A stretch of 64,000 nt of DNA from Axinella damicornis (GCA_963931865.1 OZ007513.1:6742157-6806156), one strand, 5' to 3'. Counted from the stretch's first letter, positions 20,180 to 31,799 are shown. Program-made: numbers and translations. Notes: generated by a model not told the origin, from the sequence alone.

Positions 20180-21890
20180 AGGTCCGAGGATTACACTCAA
20201 GCATTATAGAGCACTGCAGTCATGACCAGTTAGGGTGACTGATGGACCTGAACCAAAATTGGTAGCTATTGTGAATAGACAGACTTGGAAGGTATCGTTG
20301 CACTAGGCATCTAAACAAGATATGAAGCTGGGAATTGTGCCATTAATTAATTTGAGCTAAGTACTTGGGCTAGGAATGAGATACGAAGCTGGGATTTGTA
20401 CCACTGTGATCAGCATGAAAAGAACCTTCAACTGATATCCTAAAAGTGACTTTCAATATTAGTCACATTTTTGCCAAAAAATCGCACTCGACCAAAGGCT
20501 ATAATCCATGGTTTAGGATTTTGGGACCTACAGCAAAATGTACATCATAGAAATGCTGATCATAATGGTGCAAGTCCCAGCCTCGTATCTCACCCTAGAT
20601 ACTTAGCATTGCTAGGCTCAAGGGATTTACACTTGAGCATTTCACTGCTCATGAAGAAAACACTGTGCAACCACAGATGAGCTTTCAGGACTAATGTTCC
20701 AACTGTGCACAGCCGATCTGTGTCTACATGCATGTCTACCACTAAGGTTGCACCGATGATCGGATTGGCGATCGGAAAGATAGAAAATTGATCCAGCATG
20801 CTACCAGTATTGGCTGATATCAGCCACCCAATAATGGTAATAATTATTGACTAAATTGTTGGGTCCTTAGACTTGAGGACGCTGCAGTGCTGAACAGCAT
20901 CTCGGCTAAGTGGAACATTTCTGGGTACATCATCAACCCTGAGATCTGATTTGAAACCTCATAACACTGTGCCCCCACAACCATCACAAGCCTGCCCAAA
21001 AACAGAACAATTTATTTTAGCAACCACTTGACTAGGCAAGTCAGCAAATACTTGAAGTGCATGGCTAGACAGGGCTTTCCCTAGCCAATTTACAGTTCCA
21101 ACCACTTAAACTGAACAATTGCTGAATTCTATGGAGGACATTTCCAAGCCGATGGATCCTTCTATGCATCATACTCATGGCTTTGACGCTCACAACTTAA
21201 ATCACACAAGAGCCTCTGCAGCCATCCAGTGCAGATTCATCACTCTAACCACACCCATGTTAACACCTTTCTGGCTCTCAGCCAATGACCATCCTGGTGT
21301 AGACCAAGCTTCAATGCCAGAAGTGGAGGTCCTACGTACAAGGCAACATCATTTTACATATACATGTACGGAGTAGGAATTATGCCAGCTAAGTACTATG
21401 CTAGGTATACAAAGTGTGTCACCATTTTGATCAGCACGAATGGAGTGGTCCAATGATGTCCGTTTTGCTGCCAGTGGAATTTTGACCCAAAATCATGAAC
21501 AACCATGGATTATAGCCTTAGGTCAACAGTTAATGTGACCAAGATCATTTATGTACCAACTGTCCGGTCAAATTCAATTTTGCCCGGCCATTAAGTTTCT
21601 TTGGTCGGACAATTATCTTCTTTAAAAATTAGTGTAACTATATTGGTGTTAAGACTTTTAGACACAGGGTAAAAGCAGCTGGCTGTATCTTACACTAGGG
21701 AAAAAGAAAAAAGGAATTGAACCTGATCATGAGCACTTCTGCCAATTTGCTTCTCCTAGACAGAAGCCCCTCATAAGCTAATTAGCGTGCAGACACTAAT
21801 TAGCTCTAGGTAAACACCCAGACAAAGTGACCATGAGTCAAGTGGTCATTTGACCACTTCAGTTGCTTGCATGGAAATTGACCAATGACC
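20180..21890. other. Non-coding stretch with old repeat traces
   Basis: Words such as GATCAGCA, GGCTAGGAATGAGAT and CCATGGTTTAGGATTTTG / CCATGGATTATAGCC occur twice (20.3-20.6 and 21.4-21.5 kb), suggesting two ancient copies of one repeat. I see no gene. Confidence 0.4.
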
Positions 21891-21905
21891 GCCTGTTATT
21901 TTCAG

Positions 21906-22015
21906 CTCTGCGTCGGATCCCAAATTACCATCAAGGGGATCACTTTGGAATGATTGAGTTGAGCGACGGCTTCAGAAGAGCAGAAAGGGAAGAAGGCACA
22001 AAAGATAAAGCCTAG
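21906..22015 (+). CDS. Candidate terminal exon, 35 codons
   Basis: Acceptor TGTTATTTTCAG, a two-base overhang and then LRRIPNYHQGDHFGMIELSD followed by GFRRAEREEGTKDKA and TAG. The highly charged tail and clean acceptor suit a real 3'-terminal exon. No family recognised. It is isolated: no matching upstream exon was identified. Confidence 0.45.
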
Positions 22016-22237
22016 ATGGCACCTGGCTTTGCAACATGTGGCCTCCGCAAAAATTACTAATTGGAAACACTTGTATAGTGAGTCCCTAGTACTCAGCACA
22101 GGCTCTGTCCTGAATTCCTTCCAGTAAAACAAGTCTCAGCAATGCTATTAATTTATGGTAACTCAAGCGAGTTCAGTGATGATGTCATCGCCATCCCCCA
22201 TAATATTAACGGACCCCGGACCTGCTACAGTAGCCTT

Positions 22238-22309
22238 TTTTGCCAGGCCTTCAAGCCCAGCTCTTGTCGCTCGCAATAGCTGGGTGTGGAGGCCTGGGAA
22301 CATGGCTAG
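22238..22309. mobile_element. TAGCCTCG-family fold-back, left end worn
   Basis: GCCAGGCCTTCAAGCCCAGC and GCTGGGTGTGGAGGCCTGGG are opposed around a TCGCTCGC centre, and GAACATGGCTAG closes the right side. Confidence 0.6.
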
Positions 22310-22312
22310 GAC

Positions 22313-22797
22313 TAGCCTCGTTCCCAGGCCCGAGTGAGGGAGGTCCACTGTTTGCGCATGTGCTTAAATCTCTGTAACCATAACATGTATTCATTAGGGG
22401 GAGGGTGCAAATGATGTCTTCACAGTCACATGGTCATTCGACGTTCAAAACAAACGGAAGAGTCTGGTAGCATACTGACTCCACCCGGTCGGTTCGACGG
22501 CAGCCACACGAAAACATCCCATCTTTCAATCGCAGGCCACTGTTCTAGCTCAATTCAGGAGTGCCTTGCCACCTGAGGGCATAGGAGAGAACGATCCAGA
22601 GCTGTGGTAACACACACCACTCGCTTACTACATACAGTTAACTGTACGGATCACGTTATCCACTTTGACATCACAGGGTGTACAACCATAATCGAACATC
22701 CACGGTGCCGGTGGAATTCCACCTTGATTTAGCGCATGCGCAAACAGTGGAAACCAGGTCCTTTTCTCCTCGCCGCCTCAGGCCTGGGAACGAGGCT
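22313..22797. mobile_element. 485-bp TAGCCTCG-family element
   Basis: The termini TAGCCTCGTTCCCAGGCC and GGCCTGGGAACGAGGCTA are extended inward by GGTCCACTGTTTGCGCATG opposite CATGCGCAAACAGTGGA. The central 400 bp are unique here and have no coding signal. Confidence 0.75.
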
Positions 22798-23050
22798 AGG
22801 CTAGGTGCACCAGCATTGGGGATATGGCATTCCTGGGGGATATCAAATCAATGGACTCAGCTGAACTGATGAATAGTACAGCTTTGTTTCCCATACTGCA
22901 TTTCACAGTACGCCTTTCTCTGCACTATTGTGCATGGGAACAGGGCTACACATTCTATAAGGATATGAGCTCATGACTGAGGGCAGACCAGTTGACAACT
23001 CAGCAATATTGAATAATACTGGTAACCATGTAAGTATAGGTTATTACACC

Positions 23051-23430
23051 AAGGGGCAACCGCACTCCTGGTAGCCGCGTTGCAACCGGTTGCAACTCGC
23101 TGGACGTGCAACCTAGGTATTGCAGCTCATTCCAATTAACGCACATGCTACGTGAGGACCATATTCGAGCTCAGTCGTCGATCGCGATGTCGAGTCTGCA
23201 ATGGCGTCCAAAAGTAAGACAAGAACTTATTACAGTGCTAACAACTTCGCCAGTACGGTGAGTTTTGGCATGTAAGCGCCAGTGAATGATAGCGATCACG
23301 GCTGTGTGGTCAGAATCTTTGTGGGGCCTTTGTAAGATTGTACTAGCAACGTCGAAGACAGCAATCGAGCAATGGCGACCAACGGCACAACAAAAGGACT
23401 TGTATCTCCGCCACCAAGGTGAGTTTCAGT
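23051..23430 (+). mobile_element. AAGGGGCAACCGCACTCC element, copy A, with two short exon-like segments
   Basis: The left end reads AAGGGGCAACCGCACTCCTG, then GTTGCAACCGGTTGCAAC. Inside, ATGGCGTCCAAAAGTAAG..AGTACG|GTGAGT encodes MASKSKTRTYYSANNFAST, and ATGGCGACC..CCACCAAG|GTGAGT encodes MATNGTTKGLVSPPP. Both segments, with donors, recur in copies at 30.9-31.2 and 36.4-36.7 kb. The right border is unclear. Confidence 0.6.
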
Positions 23431-23599
23431 ACAACTATTTTGATTTTGTGTCACTGCATCATAGCGATCACGACGTGTGTAGTCAGAATCTTTGTAGGAA
23501 GTGGTCAAACGTTTATTACATTACGCAGCACAATTTTTTCCCTACCAGGAGTGTAATAAAGGAGGTCTCTTAGATGTTGTAGGGATGGTACCTATAATC

Positions 23600-24860
23600 A
23601 CGGAGGGGAAAGCCCTCGGTGATTATAGGTAGCATTTATAGGGAGGCTACCTGGGTGACATCCGAAGGAGACCTGCTTAAGTGCAATACTGTGGGATTTA
23701 CAGATCTCCCACTAACCAATCAGATGAATGATTTCGTAGCTACTCACACCTGTTTGCTTGTGGGGTCTCTTCCCCATAGCGGGGTCTCATCCCAGCAGTT
23801 CTGGGGTGGCAGAAGTGGCATGACCTGGAGTGGCGCGGCTAGGGGTGGCTTCCCACATAGGTGAGCTGGGCGTGGCACCAGGTGTCTCACTGCCCTTGTG
23901 ATGGCCAGGGGTCTCATCCAAATGGCTGGCCGAGAGGGTAGACTGGAGAAGAATTATCGCAAGGTACTGTTCACTCCGATCCACTCCTTACGTTCCTCCT
24001 CTTCCCATCCGGCCCAGTGCTCTAACCCTCTCCACCTTGCCTAAAGGCTAGAATCCTGCAAGTGCCACTCCGAGTACTTTTTCCCCTGAGGGAAGAAACA
24101 AACAACCAACTTAAGTGGCATTGCGTCTGGCAATTTGGTAACTGTGGTCCCTGATTAGAGTTGTTGTCCTAATGGCGGGTCCTAATGGCGGGGTCGGGTT
24201 CCATCAAAATTCAAAGGCGCGGCTCGTAAACAGAAGAAGGTGCGTGTTTTGCATTTCAGCCAAGGCTGAAACCTCTGATACAGAAGGTCAGTGCTACCGC
24301 TAGCATGCCGTCAGTAAGTTGATCCTATACACCCTGTAGAAGCCGAATGGGCCAGGAGAATATCCACATTACAGCCCACAACAAAATAATTATGTAACTA
24401 GATGGCTTAAATTAGCAGACCCGTCAAATTTAAGGATCTGCTATAGTAAGTATGTAGGCCTATGAAAAGACTGGGAACCTTACTGAGCTTACTTAGAACC
24501 TTTCAACGTCGATCTCCACCTGGCCTTCAGATCTTGAGACCATTCCAGTTGTCCCCAGCATCCAGTCCGAGGCCCCACGAAATCCAGTACTTCATTAGGA
24601 GAGGCGATCAGCTCGTAAGGAGCTCTGGAGAGCGTTACCGCGGTTCATGCTACATATGCTATAGCATAGATAATAAAGCGTAAATTACGCTCTATCATAT
24701 CTATGGCTAGGCATGCTATTAGGGGAGGAGCCTGGCCAAACGTTTGCGGCGCGCGCCCACGTGTACATGCACGTGTGCTGCTAATTGAAGTATGGCTGCG
24801 CTGATCGCCAAAACTACATGTATTATACCGTTCACGATAGTATTCAAGTGCACGTGCACT
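23600..24860. other. Non-coding stretch with minor repeats
   Basis: A short inverted repeat (ACCTATAATCACGGAGGG, CCTCGGTGATTATAGGT) lies at 23591-23628, and GGTCTC/GGGGTGGC words recur near 23760-23920. A weak minus-strand frame (24480-24640) contains LDFVGPRTGCWGQLEWSQDL but has no clear borders. Confidence 0.35.
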
Positions 24861-24865
24861 AATCA

Positions 24866-24880
24866 TAGCGTATGACGTCA
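24866..24880. promoter_or_regulatory. CRE-like palindrome ATGACGTCAT
   Basis: A full TGACGTCA core lies about 90 bp upstream of the ATG at 24962, and a CACGTG-rich segment lies further upstream (24757-24776). It could be the promoter of the next exon. Inference. Confidence 0.4.
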
Positions 24881-24961
24881 TAAAGAGATTCATAGACAGC
24901 TGATTTGCATGCATGTCTTGGCCATAATTTGATCAGGAGACCCGCCGCTACCGTCGTTGTC

Positions 24962-25075
24962 ATGTCTCAAGCGGGAGATCGTTCAGGACCAGGTTCTCCT
25001 GGACGACAGCAGAATCCACGTCTTCCATTTCGGCCTACGGGGGTAAAAGTGGGAAGTTCTGCGCTGGAACCATAA
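24962..25075 (+). CDS. Candidate first exon MSQAGDRSGPGSPGRQ
   Basis: An ATG opens 37 codons, MSQAGDRSGPGSPGRQQNPR then LPFRPTGVKVGSSALEP, before TAA. The true exon could end at ACGGGG|GTAAAA near 25040; a strong CATCA|GTAAGT lies just past the stop. The disordered G/S/P/R-rich start resembles many eukaryotic N-termini. No family recognised. Confidence 0.35.
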   Translation: MSQAGDRSGPGSPGRQQNPRLPFRPTGVKVGSSALEP

Positions 25076-25506
25076 ACCTCATCAGTAAGTTAGCTAGCTA
25101 CATGCATGTCGTGTCTGTGCTTAAGACCGCCCGACCCTGAATGCAGTAACTTTCGATTTTCTGCGAAATCTGGGGGTATCCAATTGCGGGTGGAAACACA
25201 TCGCTACACCTAGCTACACATTTTTAGGGTAGTCTCTGGCAGAGCTAAGTAGACTCCCAGGAGAGAAAGTAAATCCCCTATACGGTGTGGTGCAATGTAG
25301 GACTCCAACAAGGCTAATAGGCCTTGACCCAGCTATAATTCACATCTTTTGTATTACTTGTTGACAGTGTAGCTGCAGGCTATTCTGCAACTAGGAGAGG
25401 TGGTTGACATACTGTAGGGGGTGCGGTGCTGTGGGTTAGGAGGTGTGGTCAGTTGTGGTTCTTGGCATACTGTGCCAGGGGGGGGGTAGGACAAGATCAC
25501 GTGCAC

Positions 25507-25605
25507 TGTCATTTCGTATGACGTAATGCAAAGTCGTTCTACTGCTTTTCTCCGTGAAAGAGGGCTACATTGCGCTTTCAATGCATCCTGAAGAGTAACC
25601 TCCAT
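25507..25605 (-). CDS. Candidate exon MEVTLQDALKAQCSPLSRRK
   Basis: The minus frame MEVTLQDALKAQCSPLSRRK AVERLCITSYEMT is protein-like and ends near a weak donor ACA|GTGCAC. It lies just downstream of the exon at 25695 on the same strand. No family recognised. Confidence 0.3.
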
Positions 25606-25694
25606 GCAAAGACTGTGATTGAACTGGGTATAAGCCACTACACACTACTACGTGCCTGTACTGAGCAGTTATGTAAGTGACCATGCAGACTCAC

Positions 25695-25800
25695 CGAGAA
25701 TATCAGCGAATGCAGACTTGTCGACCGCACTCAAGTGTTTAGCATCAGGTAGGAAGTCAATAAAGCGATCGAACCCCATCGAACCCCAGCGATAAGTCAG
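25695..25800 (-). CDS. Candidate exon with VDKSAFADIL
   Basis: Minus frame GFDRFIDFLPDAKHLSAVDK SAFADIL ends at a strong donor CTCG|GTGAGT. A shorter diverged plus-strand relative occurs at 43743-43790 (GTAGATAAGTCTGCATTCGC, then GATATTCTCAGTG). The segment is therefore repeated and may come from a transposon. An 11-bp duplication (GGGTTCGATGG-type) precedes it. Confidence 0.4.
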
Positions 25801-25859
25801 CGCTAGAGCTGTTACTAGTCTGCTAGTTCCGCATACTTCTTGTATATTATTGTGCACTA

Positions 25860-26488
25860 TACCTATGGAATGTTAATTGTACCACGTGCGCACGGACCTT
25901 GTCCCACCCCCCCTGATACTGTGCTGAGCTGCGGTAATAATTTAGATGGCAGTTTAGGTAGCATGGTCCTGCTATGTTAGGAGGTGTGGTCCTTGCCATA
26001 ATGTTGAGTTTGGAGGCGTGATCCTTGCCATGCTGTGGTGATTTTGGAGGTGTGGCCTTTTCTGTGCTGTTGTGTTTTATGAGACAACAGTGTATGACGC
26101 AATTCAGATGTCAACTTGCTGTTGATTATGTGCCTCATACCTGGTCTCCCTCCTCTGTATGGCTACCAGGCTATTCCTTGCTCTCAATGCTGCCATTCTG
26201 GTGGCTTGCTGTGGTTGTGTCTTGGTGTGAGAGGGGGACGGGTGGGAGGGTTTATGATTGTGTGACATGGGAAGGACAATAAGAGGCCATGCCGTCATCC
26301 CTGCTTGTTTTCTTACTTTTTGCTGTTCTGCTATCCCTACATCTCCATACATTTTTTATGTTTTTGTCTCGGCACCGAAGTGCCGAGGGACAGTGCTGGA
26401 TGCGAAGGTACATGGTACGTACGTGGTACGTACGTCACGTCGCTTTTCGCAATATGCCTGTGCAAGTGCAGCAACCAGCTCTACACTC
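25860..26488. other. Non-coding stretch with GGAGGTGTGG repeats
   Basis: GGAGGTGTGGTCCTTGCCAT-like units recur at 25.98-26.06 kb. CATGGTACGTACGTGGTACG at 26411 is a short internal repeat. No gene seen. Confidence 0.4.
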
Positions 26489-26492
26489 TTAA

Positions 26493-27080
26493 CCCTTTAA
26501 GCCCCATTGACGCCTGTAGACGTCATTTAGACCCTATGCACTTGTAGGGCTTCTCGTCAGTCCAAAAACAGACCAAAAAGGCTTCAGATTGCCTAGGAAC
26601 AACTTTAATGGACAAACTGAAAAATTTGGTCAGATTTCGGCGCGCCTCAGCTAAACGTACAAGCGGGGGGGTATCGAAACCCCCCCTTCGCCACTTTCGT
26701 GGGCGTTTTTTGATTTTAATGAGATTCATAGACCCGAGGATTTTTGATTTTAATGAGATTCATGGACCCAATCCGGGGCCTGAAGAAAACATGCAAATTG
26801 GTGGTCTAAGGGGTGCCATCAGTCAGATCTGGCCAAAGTTTAGGGAAATGCTGGGCGAAAATCCAGCTGACATCCACCTTTGACCTCCGATTGCTGGGCT
26901 TGTTGGCGGTCATGAATATCATTAACGGTATTGCCAGAGGGGTCTCTCCATGTGGGCGAGCCCCACCAAGTCTGGCCGCTGAGGAGCGAATGCTGTGGGA
27001 GAGGAGTACCTACGAAGGTGGTGTGCGCTGAATGCATGAAAATGTGTTGTCTTGGTGGGAAGAATTCGGTAGTTAAAGGG
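26493..27080. mobile_element. piggyBac-type MITE copy 3, inverted orientation
   Basis: This 588-bp element is the inverse of the copies at 15.1-16.3 kb. It starts CCCTTTAAGCCCC and ends GTTAAAGGG, with TTAA at 26489-26492 and 27081-27084. Sequence differences and a shortened G-run hairpin show it is older or independent. It is non-autonomous. Confidence 0.9.
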
Positions 27081-27254
27081 TTAATAAGGTGTCAAACATA
27101 TTTATAGCCTGCAAGTACATCCTCCAAAAATGTGGGTTGGGCTTGGCTGCTCATGAATCCACTTAAGTACTTAGTACTCACCAGCACTGTCTCAGGACAA
27201 TGAATACTCACTCACTGTATGCTGCGCTCAGTCATCCCATAACGAAACAGGTAC

Positions 27255-28352
27255 TGATAACATGTTATCACGTGTTATCTGTGTTATCGGGGTATGAATG
27301 TAGCTTTAACAGGTACTGATATTACATGTTATCTGTGTTATCGGGGTAGTGGTTTTGTGTGTTATCAGTGTTATCGTGTGTTATCGGGGTATGAATGTAG
27401 CTTCATCTAACCAGTGTTATCATGACTGTATTATCAGTGTTATCATGTGTTATCATGTGTTATTGTGTTATCGTGTGTTACTGTTATCGTGTGTTATCAT
27501 GTGTTATCGTGTGTTATCATGTGTTATGTGTTATCATGTGTTATCATGTGTTATTGTGTTATCGTGTGTTATCATGTGTTATTGTGTTATCGTGTGTTAT
27601 CATGTGTTATGTGTTGTCGTGTATTATCATGTGTTGTGTTATCGTGTGTTATCGTGTGTTATCGGGGTATGAATGTAGCTTCATCTAACCAGTGTTATCA
27701 TGACTGTATTATCAGTGTTATCATGTGTTATCATGTGTTATTGTGTTATCGTGTGTTACTGTTATCGTGTGTTATCATGTGTTATCGTGTGTTATCATGT
27801 GTTATGTGTTATCATGTGTTATCATGTGTTATTGTGTTATCGTGTGTTATCATGTGTTATTGTGTTATCGTGTGTTATCATGTGTTATGTGTTGTCGTGT
27901 ATTATCATGTGTTGTGTTATCGTGTGTTATCGTGTGTTATCGGGGTATGAATGTAGCTTCATCTAACCAGTGTTATCATGACTGTGTTATCAGTGTTATC
28001 ATGTGTTATCATGTGTTATTGTGTTATCGTGTGTTACTGTTATCGTGTGTTATCATGTGTTATGTGTTATCATGTGTTATTGTGTGTCTGTTATCGTGTG
28101 TTATCATGTGTTATTGTGTGTTACTGTTATCCTGTGTTATCAGTGATATCATGTGTTATCGTGTGTTATTGTGTGTTACTGTTATCGTGTGGTACTGTTA
28201 TCGTGTGATTAATATCAGTGTTATCGTGTGATTAATATCAGTGTTATCGTGTGATTAATATCAGTGTTATCATGTGTTATCGTGTGTTATCAGTGTTATG
28301 TGTTATCGTGTGTTATCAGTATTATTGTGTGTTATCGTGTGTTGTTATGTGT
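27255..28352. repeat. TGTTATC(A/G)TG array with a 278-bp higher-order unit
   Basis: Short TGTTATC words are organised in a 278-bp block containing GGGGTATGAATGTAGCTTCA. The block is repeated nearly exactly from about 27400, 27678 and 27956. The third copy is truncated and diverges into GTGATTAATATCAGTGTTAT units. Confidence 0.85.
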
Positions 28353-28354
28353 TA

Positions 28355-29011
28355 CCGTAGTCTCTCGAAAATACGCCCACCCTCGAAAATACGCCCACCC
28401 CCCTTTTTCGCGACAAGTTGTTGCAAAGGGTCATTTATTACTCGAAAGTACGCCCACCCTATTAGCTCGAACAGGAAAGCACTTGAATAGAACACGAGAA
28501 GCACCGTCAGAGGTTGGACTAAGAAATGAAGGCTGGTACTATTTGCAATGAATTTCATTATGTTGCATGCCATTGCATAATCAGCTGTGTACTGAATGCA
28601 TGACATGAGACTGTGCACGCGCTGTGCATTGCATGTTGTGTCTTCGCGTGGCAATCGCCTAGCGTAGCACTAGCAGCGCACTACGGATTTCTAGGAAGCA
28701 GCAGCAATCGGCAAGTCCCGAAGATAGTCTGCGCACTCTACGTCATTGAAGCAGTCCTGCTGTGTCTTGTTTGCTACTCACACTAAGAGATTGTTCCTGC
28801 TCACCAAGAAACTCCGGGACTAGTAGTAGTTAAGCCTTGCTGGAATGACTGTTGCAGTATTGCACTCGTATGCGCATGTACTTGGGTGGGCCTACTTTCG
28901 AGTCAAGGGTGAGCCTATTTTCGGGAGAGGGGTCCTTGAAAATACGCCCATTCCCCTCTTTGAGCAGATTCTAAATTCATCGCCCATGGGCGTAGTTTCG
29001 AGAGACTACGG
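28355..29011. mobile_element. TA-flanked MITE, CCGTAGTCTCTCG termini
   Basis: A 657-bp element whose ends are CCGTAGTCTCTCGAAAATAC and the inverse of a diverged version (GTAGTTTCGAGAGACTACGG). TA flanks it at 28353-28354 and 29012-29013. CGAAAATACGCCCACC repeats several times near both ends. It is inserted in the TGTTATC array. Confidence 0.85.
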
Positions 29012-29124
29012 TACTGTTATCGTGTGTTATCAGTGATATCATGTGTTACCTTGTGTTATCGATATATCGTGTGTTACTGTCTGTTATTGTGTGGTACTGT
29101 TATCGTGTGTTACTGTTATGTTAT

Positions 29125-29487
29125 AGTTATACTACCAGCTGCTGTGGAATACACGAGGCTGTTATTCAATTAGAGGCCGTTATTCAATTAGAGGCCGAGG
29201 CGCAGCCGAGGCTTCTAATTGAATACAATCGATTGCAGTTGCATTTGAACACTGCGTATTGCGTGGATTATCACGGAAACTGTGTTCTGCAAATATGACA
29301 CTCACGCAGTGTCTGCATGGCTTCCAGACTCTTGCGTATTCAAGGCCGTGCCATTTCTGTGAAGCTCCACCCACAGAAAGTTCTTGCCGCACATGGTCAC
29401 GCAATGCGCAATGTTCAAATGCAACTGCAATGGTCTGTAACAGCCGAGTGTTTTCCTGATAAACCACAGCAGCTGGTAGTACAACTG
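29125..29487. mobile_element. Fold-back MITE inside the TGTTATC element
   Basis: AGTTATACTACCAGCTGCTG at the left is opposed by CAGCAGCTGGTAGTACAACT at the right, and GATTGCAGTTGCATTTGAAC is opposed by GTTCAAATGCAACTGCAATG. Direct repeats of TTATTCAATTAGAGGCCG lie between. Confidence 0.75.
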
Positions 29488-29691
29488 GCTTGTACTACAG
29501 TGGCTTCTAAGTGCACTTGCTGAGTATACTGAAGTGGCTTCTGTGTACACTAAAATGTGCTGACAAGGGTGTATGGTAGTTATAGGACAGGACGGGTAGG
29601 TAGTTATAAGCTGGGTATAACTTCCAATTAGTGGGTTACGCTATATAAACTGTGGTCGGCACCTTTCAACTACGTCATCACTGTAGTACAA

Positions 29692-30225
29692 CGTGTGTTA
29701 TCAGTGATATCATGTGTTATCGTGTTATCATGTGTTACTGTTATTGTGTGGTACTGTTATCGTGTGTTATCAGTGATATCATGTGTTATCGTGTGTTATC
29801 GTGTGTTATCGTGTGTTATCAGTGATATCATGTGTTATCGTGCGTTATCGTGTCATAGCAATTTTAATGATAACACACTAGGGATGGAAAGAGGTGTGGA
29901 AAGTGTACCAAGGCTGACATGCACACACGATGACACATGATAACACATGATAACACAGTACTCTAGGGATGGAGAGTGTACCAAGGCTGACATGCACCAT
30001 GATAACACACGATGACACACGATAACACACGATAACACTGATAACACAGTACACTATGGATAGAAAGTGTACCAAGGCTGACATGCACCATGATAACACA
30101 CGATGACACACGATAACACATGATAACACTGATAACACAGTACTCTAGGGATGGAAAGTGTACCAAGGCTGACATGCACCATGAAAACACACGATAACAC
30201 ATGATAACACTGATAACATGTTATC
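29692..30225. repeat. Right arm: TGTTATC then inverted GATAACAC arrays
   Basis: TGTTATCRTG continues to about 29870 and then switches to the complement. Four roughly 90-bp units carry GGATGGAAAGTGTACCAAGG and CTGACATGCACCATGATAAC. Confidence 0.8.
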
Positions 30226-30244
30226 AGTACCTGTTTCGTTAAAC

Positions 30245-30880
30245 CACTCAATCCCTATATTGAGCCAGGTATATCCCATAGCTAGCTAGATAGATAACTG
30301 CTGAAAGAATTGGCCTTGAGCAAGGTGTTGTCTAGGTCCATTTATGAATTAAAACAGCTCACCTGGCTCTGACTAAACATCACGCCCAGACACGACCATA
30401 CTGCTTCACCCTTTGGGTGAACATCCCGACCCACCCTTTGCTCACACAGAAGTTGAGACAGAACCACCAAGGATATTGACGCTGACTTAAGCAGGTTTTG
30501 CAGTCATAAATAGCAGCTGCCATGTCCTCTGCATGATTCTAGCTGATACCAAGTCGTGCCGAGATGCATCAAGTCTTTAAAGACTCACTTGTTTACACTT
30601 GTATAACTTTAATGGTGATGATCCTGGGTTTACTATGTCAAAACATGCAGTTTGGTATGCAGTTCCGAACATTAATTTTTCTTACTGCCAAATTGCACTC
30701 CCAGTGCCATGCTATTACAACCATTACAGAATAATTATAGTTTCGAAGAAACCACTGGTATATAGCTAGCTAATTCTTGTTTTCCAGACTCACATTACGG
30801 TTTCTGTAGTTTGATTCAGATAGCTAGTGAGTTACTTTTGTGATGTGTGTGTTAATTCAGTTGAACTGCAATACCTACCT
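30245..30880. other. Non-coding stretch
   Basis: No repeat or exon-like frame that I can support. Confidence 0.4.
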
Positions 30881-30889
30881 TGTACGACA

Positions 30890-31226
30890 AGAGAGTTGCA
30901 ACCGGTTGCAACTTGGCTACCAAGAGTGCGGTTGCCCCTTGTAAATCCATTGTCATGAACCATTCAATTTTGGTGCTGAAACTCACCTTGGTGGTGGAGA
31001 AACAAGCGCTTTTGTCGTGCCATTGGCCACCATTGCTCGATCGCCGTCTTTGAAGTTTGTTGCCAGAACAGCTCTTACGAACGCTCCACAAAGATTCTGA
31101 GCACACAGGTGTGATCGCTGTCATTCTCTGACGCTCACATGCCAAACTCACCGTGTTGGTGAAGTTGTGCGATTGCACGTCCACTGGTTGCAGCGTGGCT
31201 ACCAGGAGTGTGGTTGCCCCTTGTAT
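30890..31226 (-). mobile_element. AAGGGGCAACC element, copy B plus a second terminus
   Basis: On the minus strand a terminus at 31226 (CAAGGGGCAACCACACTCCT) is followed by the two exon-like segments of this family, both with GTGAGT donors. Another terminus in the same orientation (CAAGGGGCAACCGCACTCTT) begins at 30941. The ends are thus in direct, not inverted, order: either two overlapping copies or an element with direct terminal repeats. Confidence 0.6.
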
Positions 31227-31229
31227 ACA

Positions 31230-31790
31230 TGTAGCTGAGAAATGAACTGAATTCCATGGAGCAAATTAACACCTGTCGGGAGGCATATGTGAAGGAGGGC
31301 AGATTTCAAGGTTAAGTTAAGTGAGTTAGCTGTTTGTTTTTCACGATTCAAAGGTCACCATGGTCATATTTAACCCTTGAACCCTGCAGAGATGTCTTTC
31401 ATGGGCATTGGGAAGGATGAGAGTGACAGTGGAGTGAGAGGTGTGAGGGAGGGACGGGACAAAGGGGGAGGGGTGAGGTGACAAAGGAGAGGAAGAGAGG
31501 AAAGGGGAAGGGAGGAGAAAAATGGGAGGGCAATGAACTAATGAATGAGTGGGTTTTGAACTGGTGTACAAAGTAAAGTTCAGACAGACTCTGAGAGTAT
31601 TGTGTTTGAGGGTGTGTTGCAGCCTGTCTACAACCCCCTATGGTTTCTACTGCGGTTTATGCTATGAATAACAGATTGTTGTTCTACAGCAGTGACTGCT
31701 TAGTGTGGGCTGTTTATGTACAGCAAGTTGATACAGTGTACATATTCACACTGGCAATATATCAACTCTCAATGATTGACCAATTGGCTG
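31230..31790. other. Non-coding stretch with a GA-rich segment
   Basis: 31.42-31.53 kb is G/A-rich (GGGAGGGACGGG, AGAGGAAGAGAGG). No exon is supported. Confidence 0.4.
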
Positions 31791-31799
31791 AGAGCCAGC

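Larger units (their letters stand above)
27242..30239. mobile_element. 3-kb TA-flanked inverted-repeat element made of TGTTATC repeats
   Basis: A perfect 29-bp terminal inverted repeat beginning ACGAAACAGGTACTGATAAC bounds the region, flanked by TA at 27240-27241 and 30240-30241. The left part carries TGTTATC arrays and the right part GATAACA arrays, so the whole region can fold back. Two other elements are nested inside. No protein is encoded; the cysteine/valine/tyrosine ORFs are translations of the repeat. Confidence 0.75.

Noticed and set aside
27349..28231. Cys/Val/Tyr-rich ORFs that look like membrane proteins
   Set aside because: They are the TGTTATC repeat read in frame and repeat with the 278-bp block.
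27255..28352. CRISPR-like spaced repeats
   Set aside because: Repeats are short, overlapping and have no unique spacers of constant length; the context is eukaryotic.
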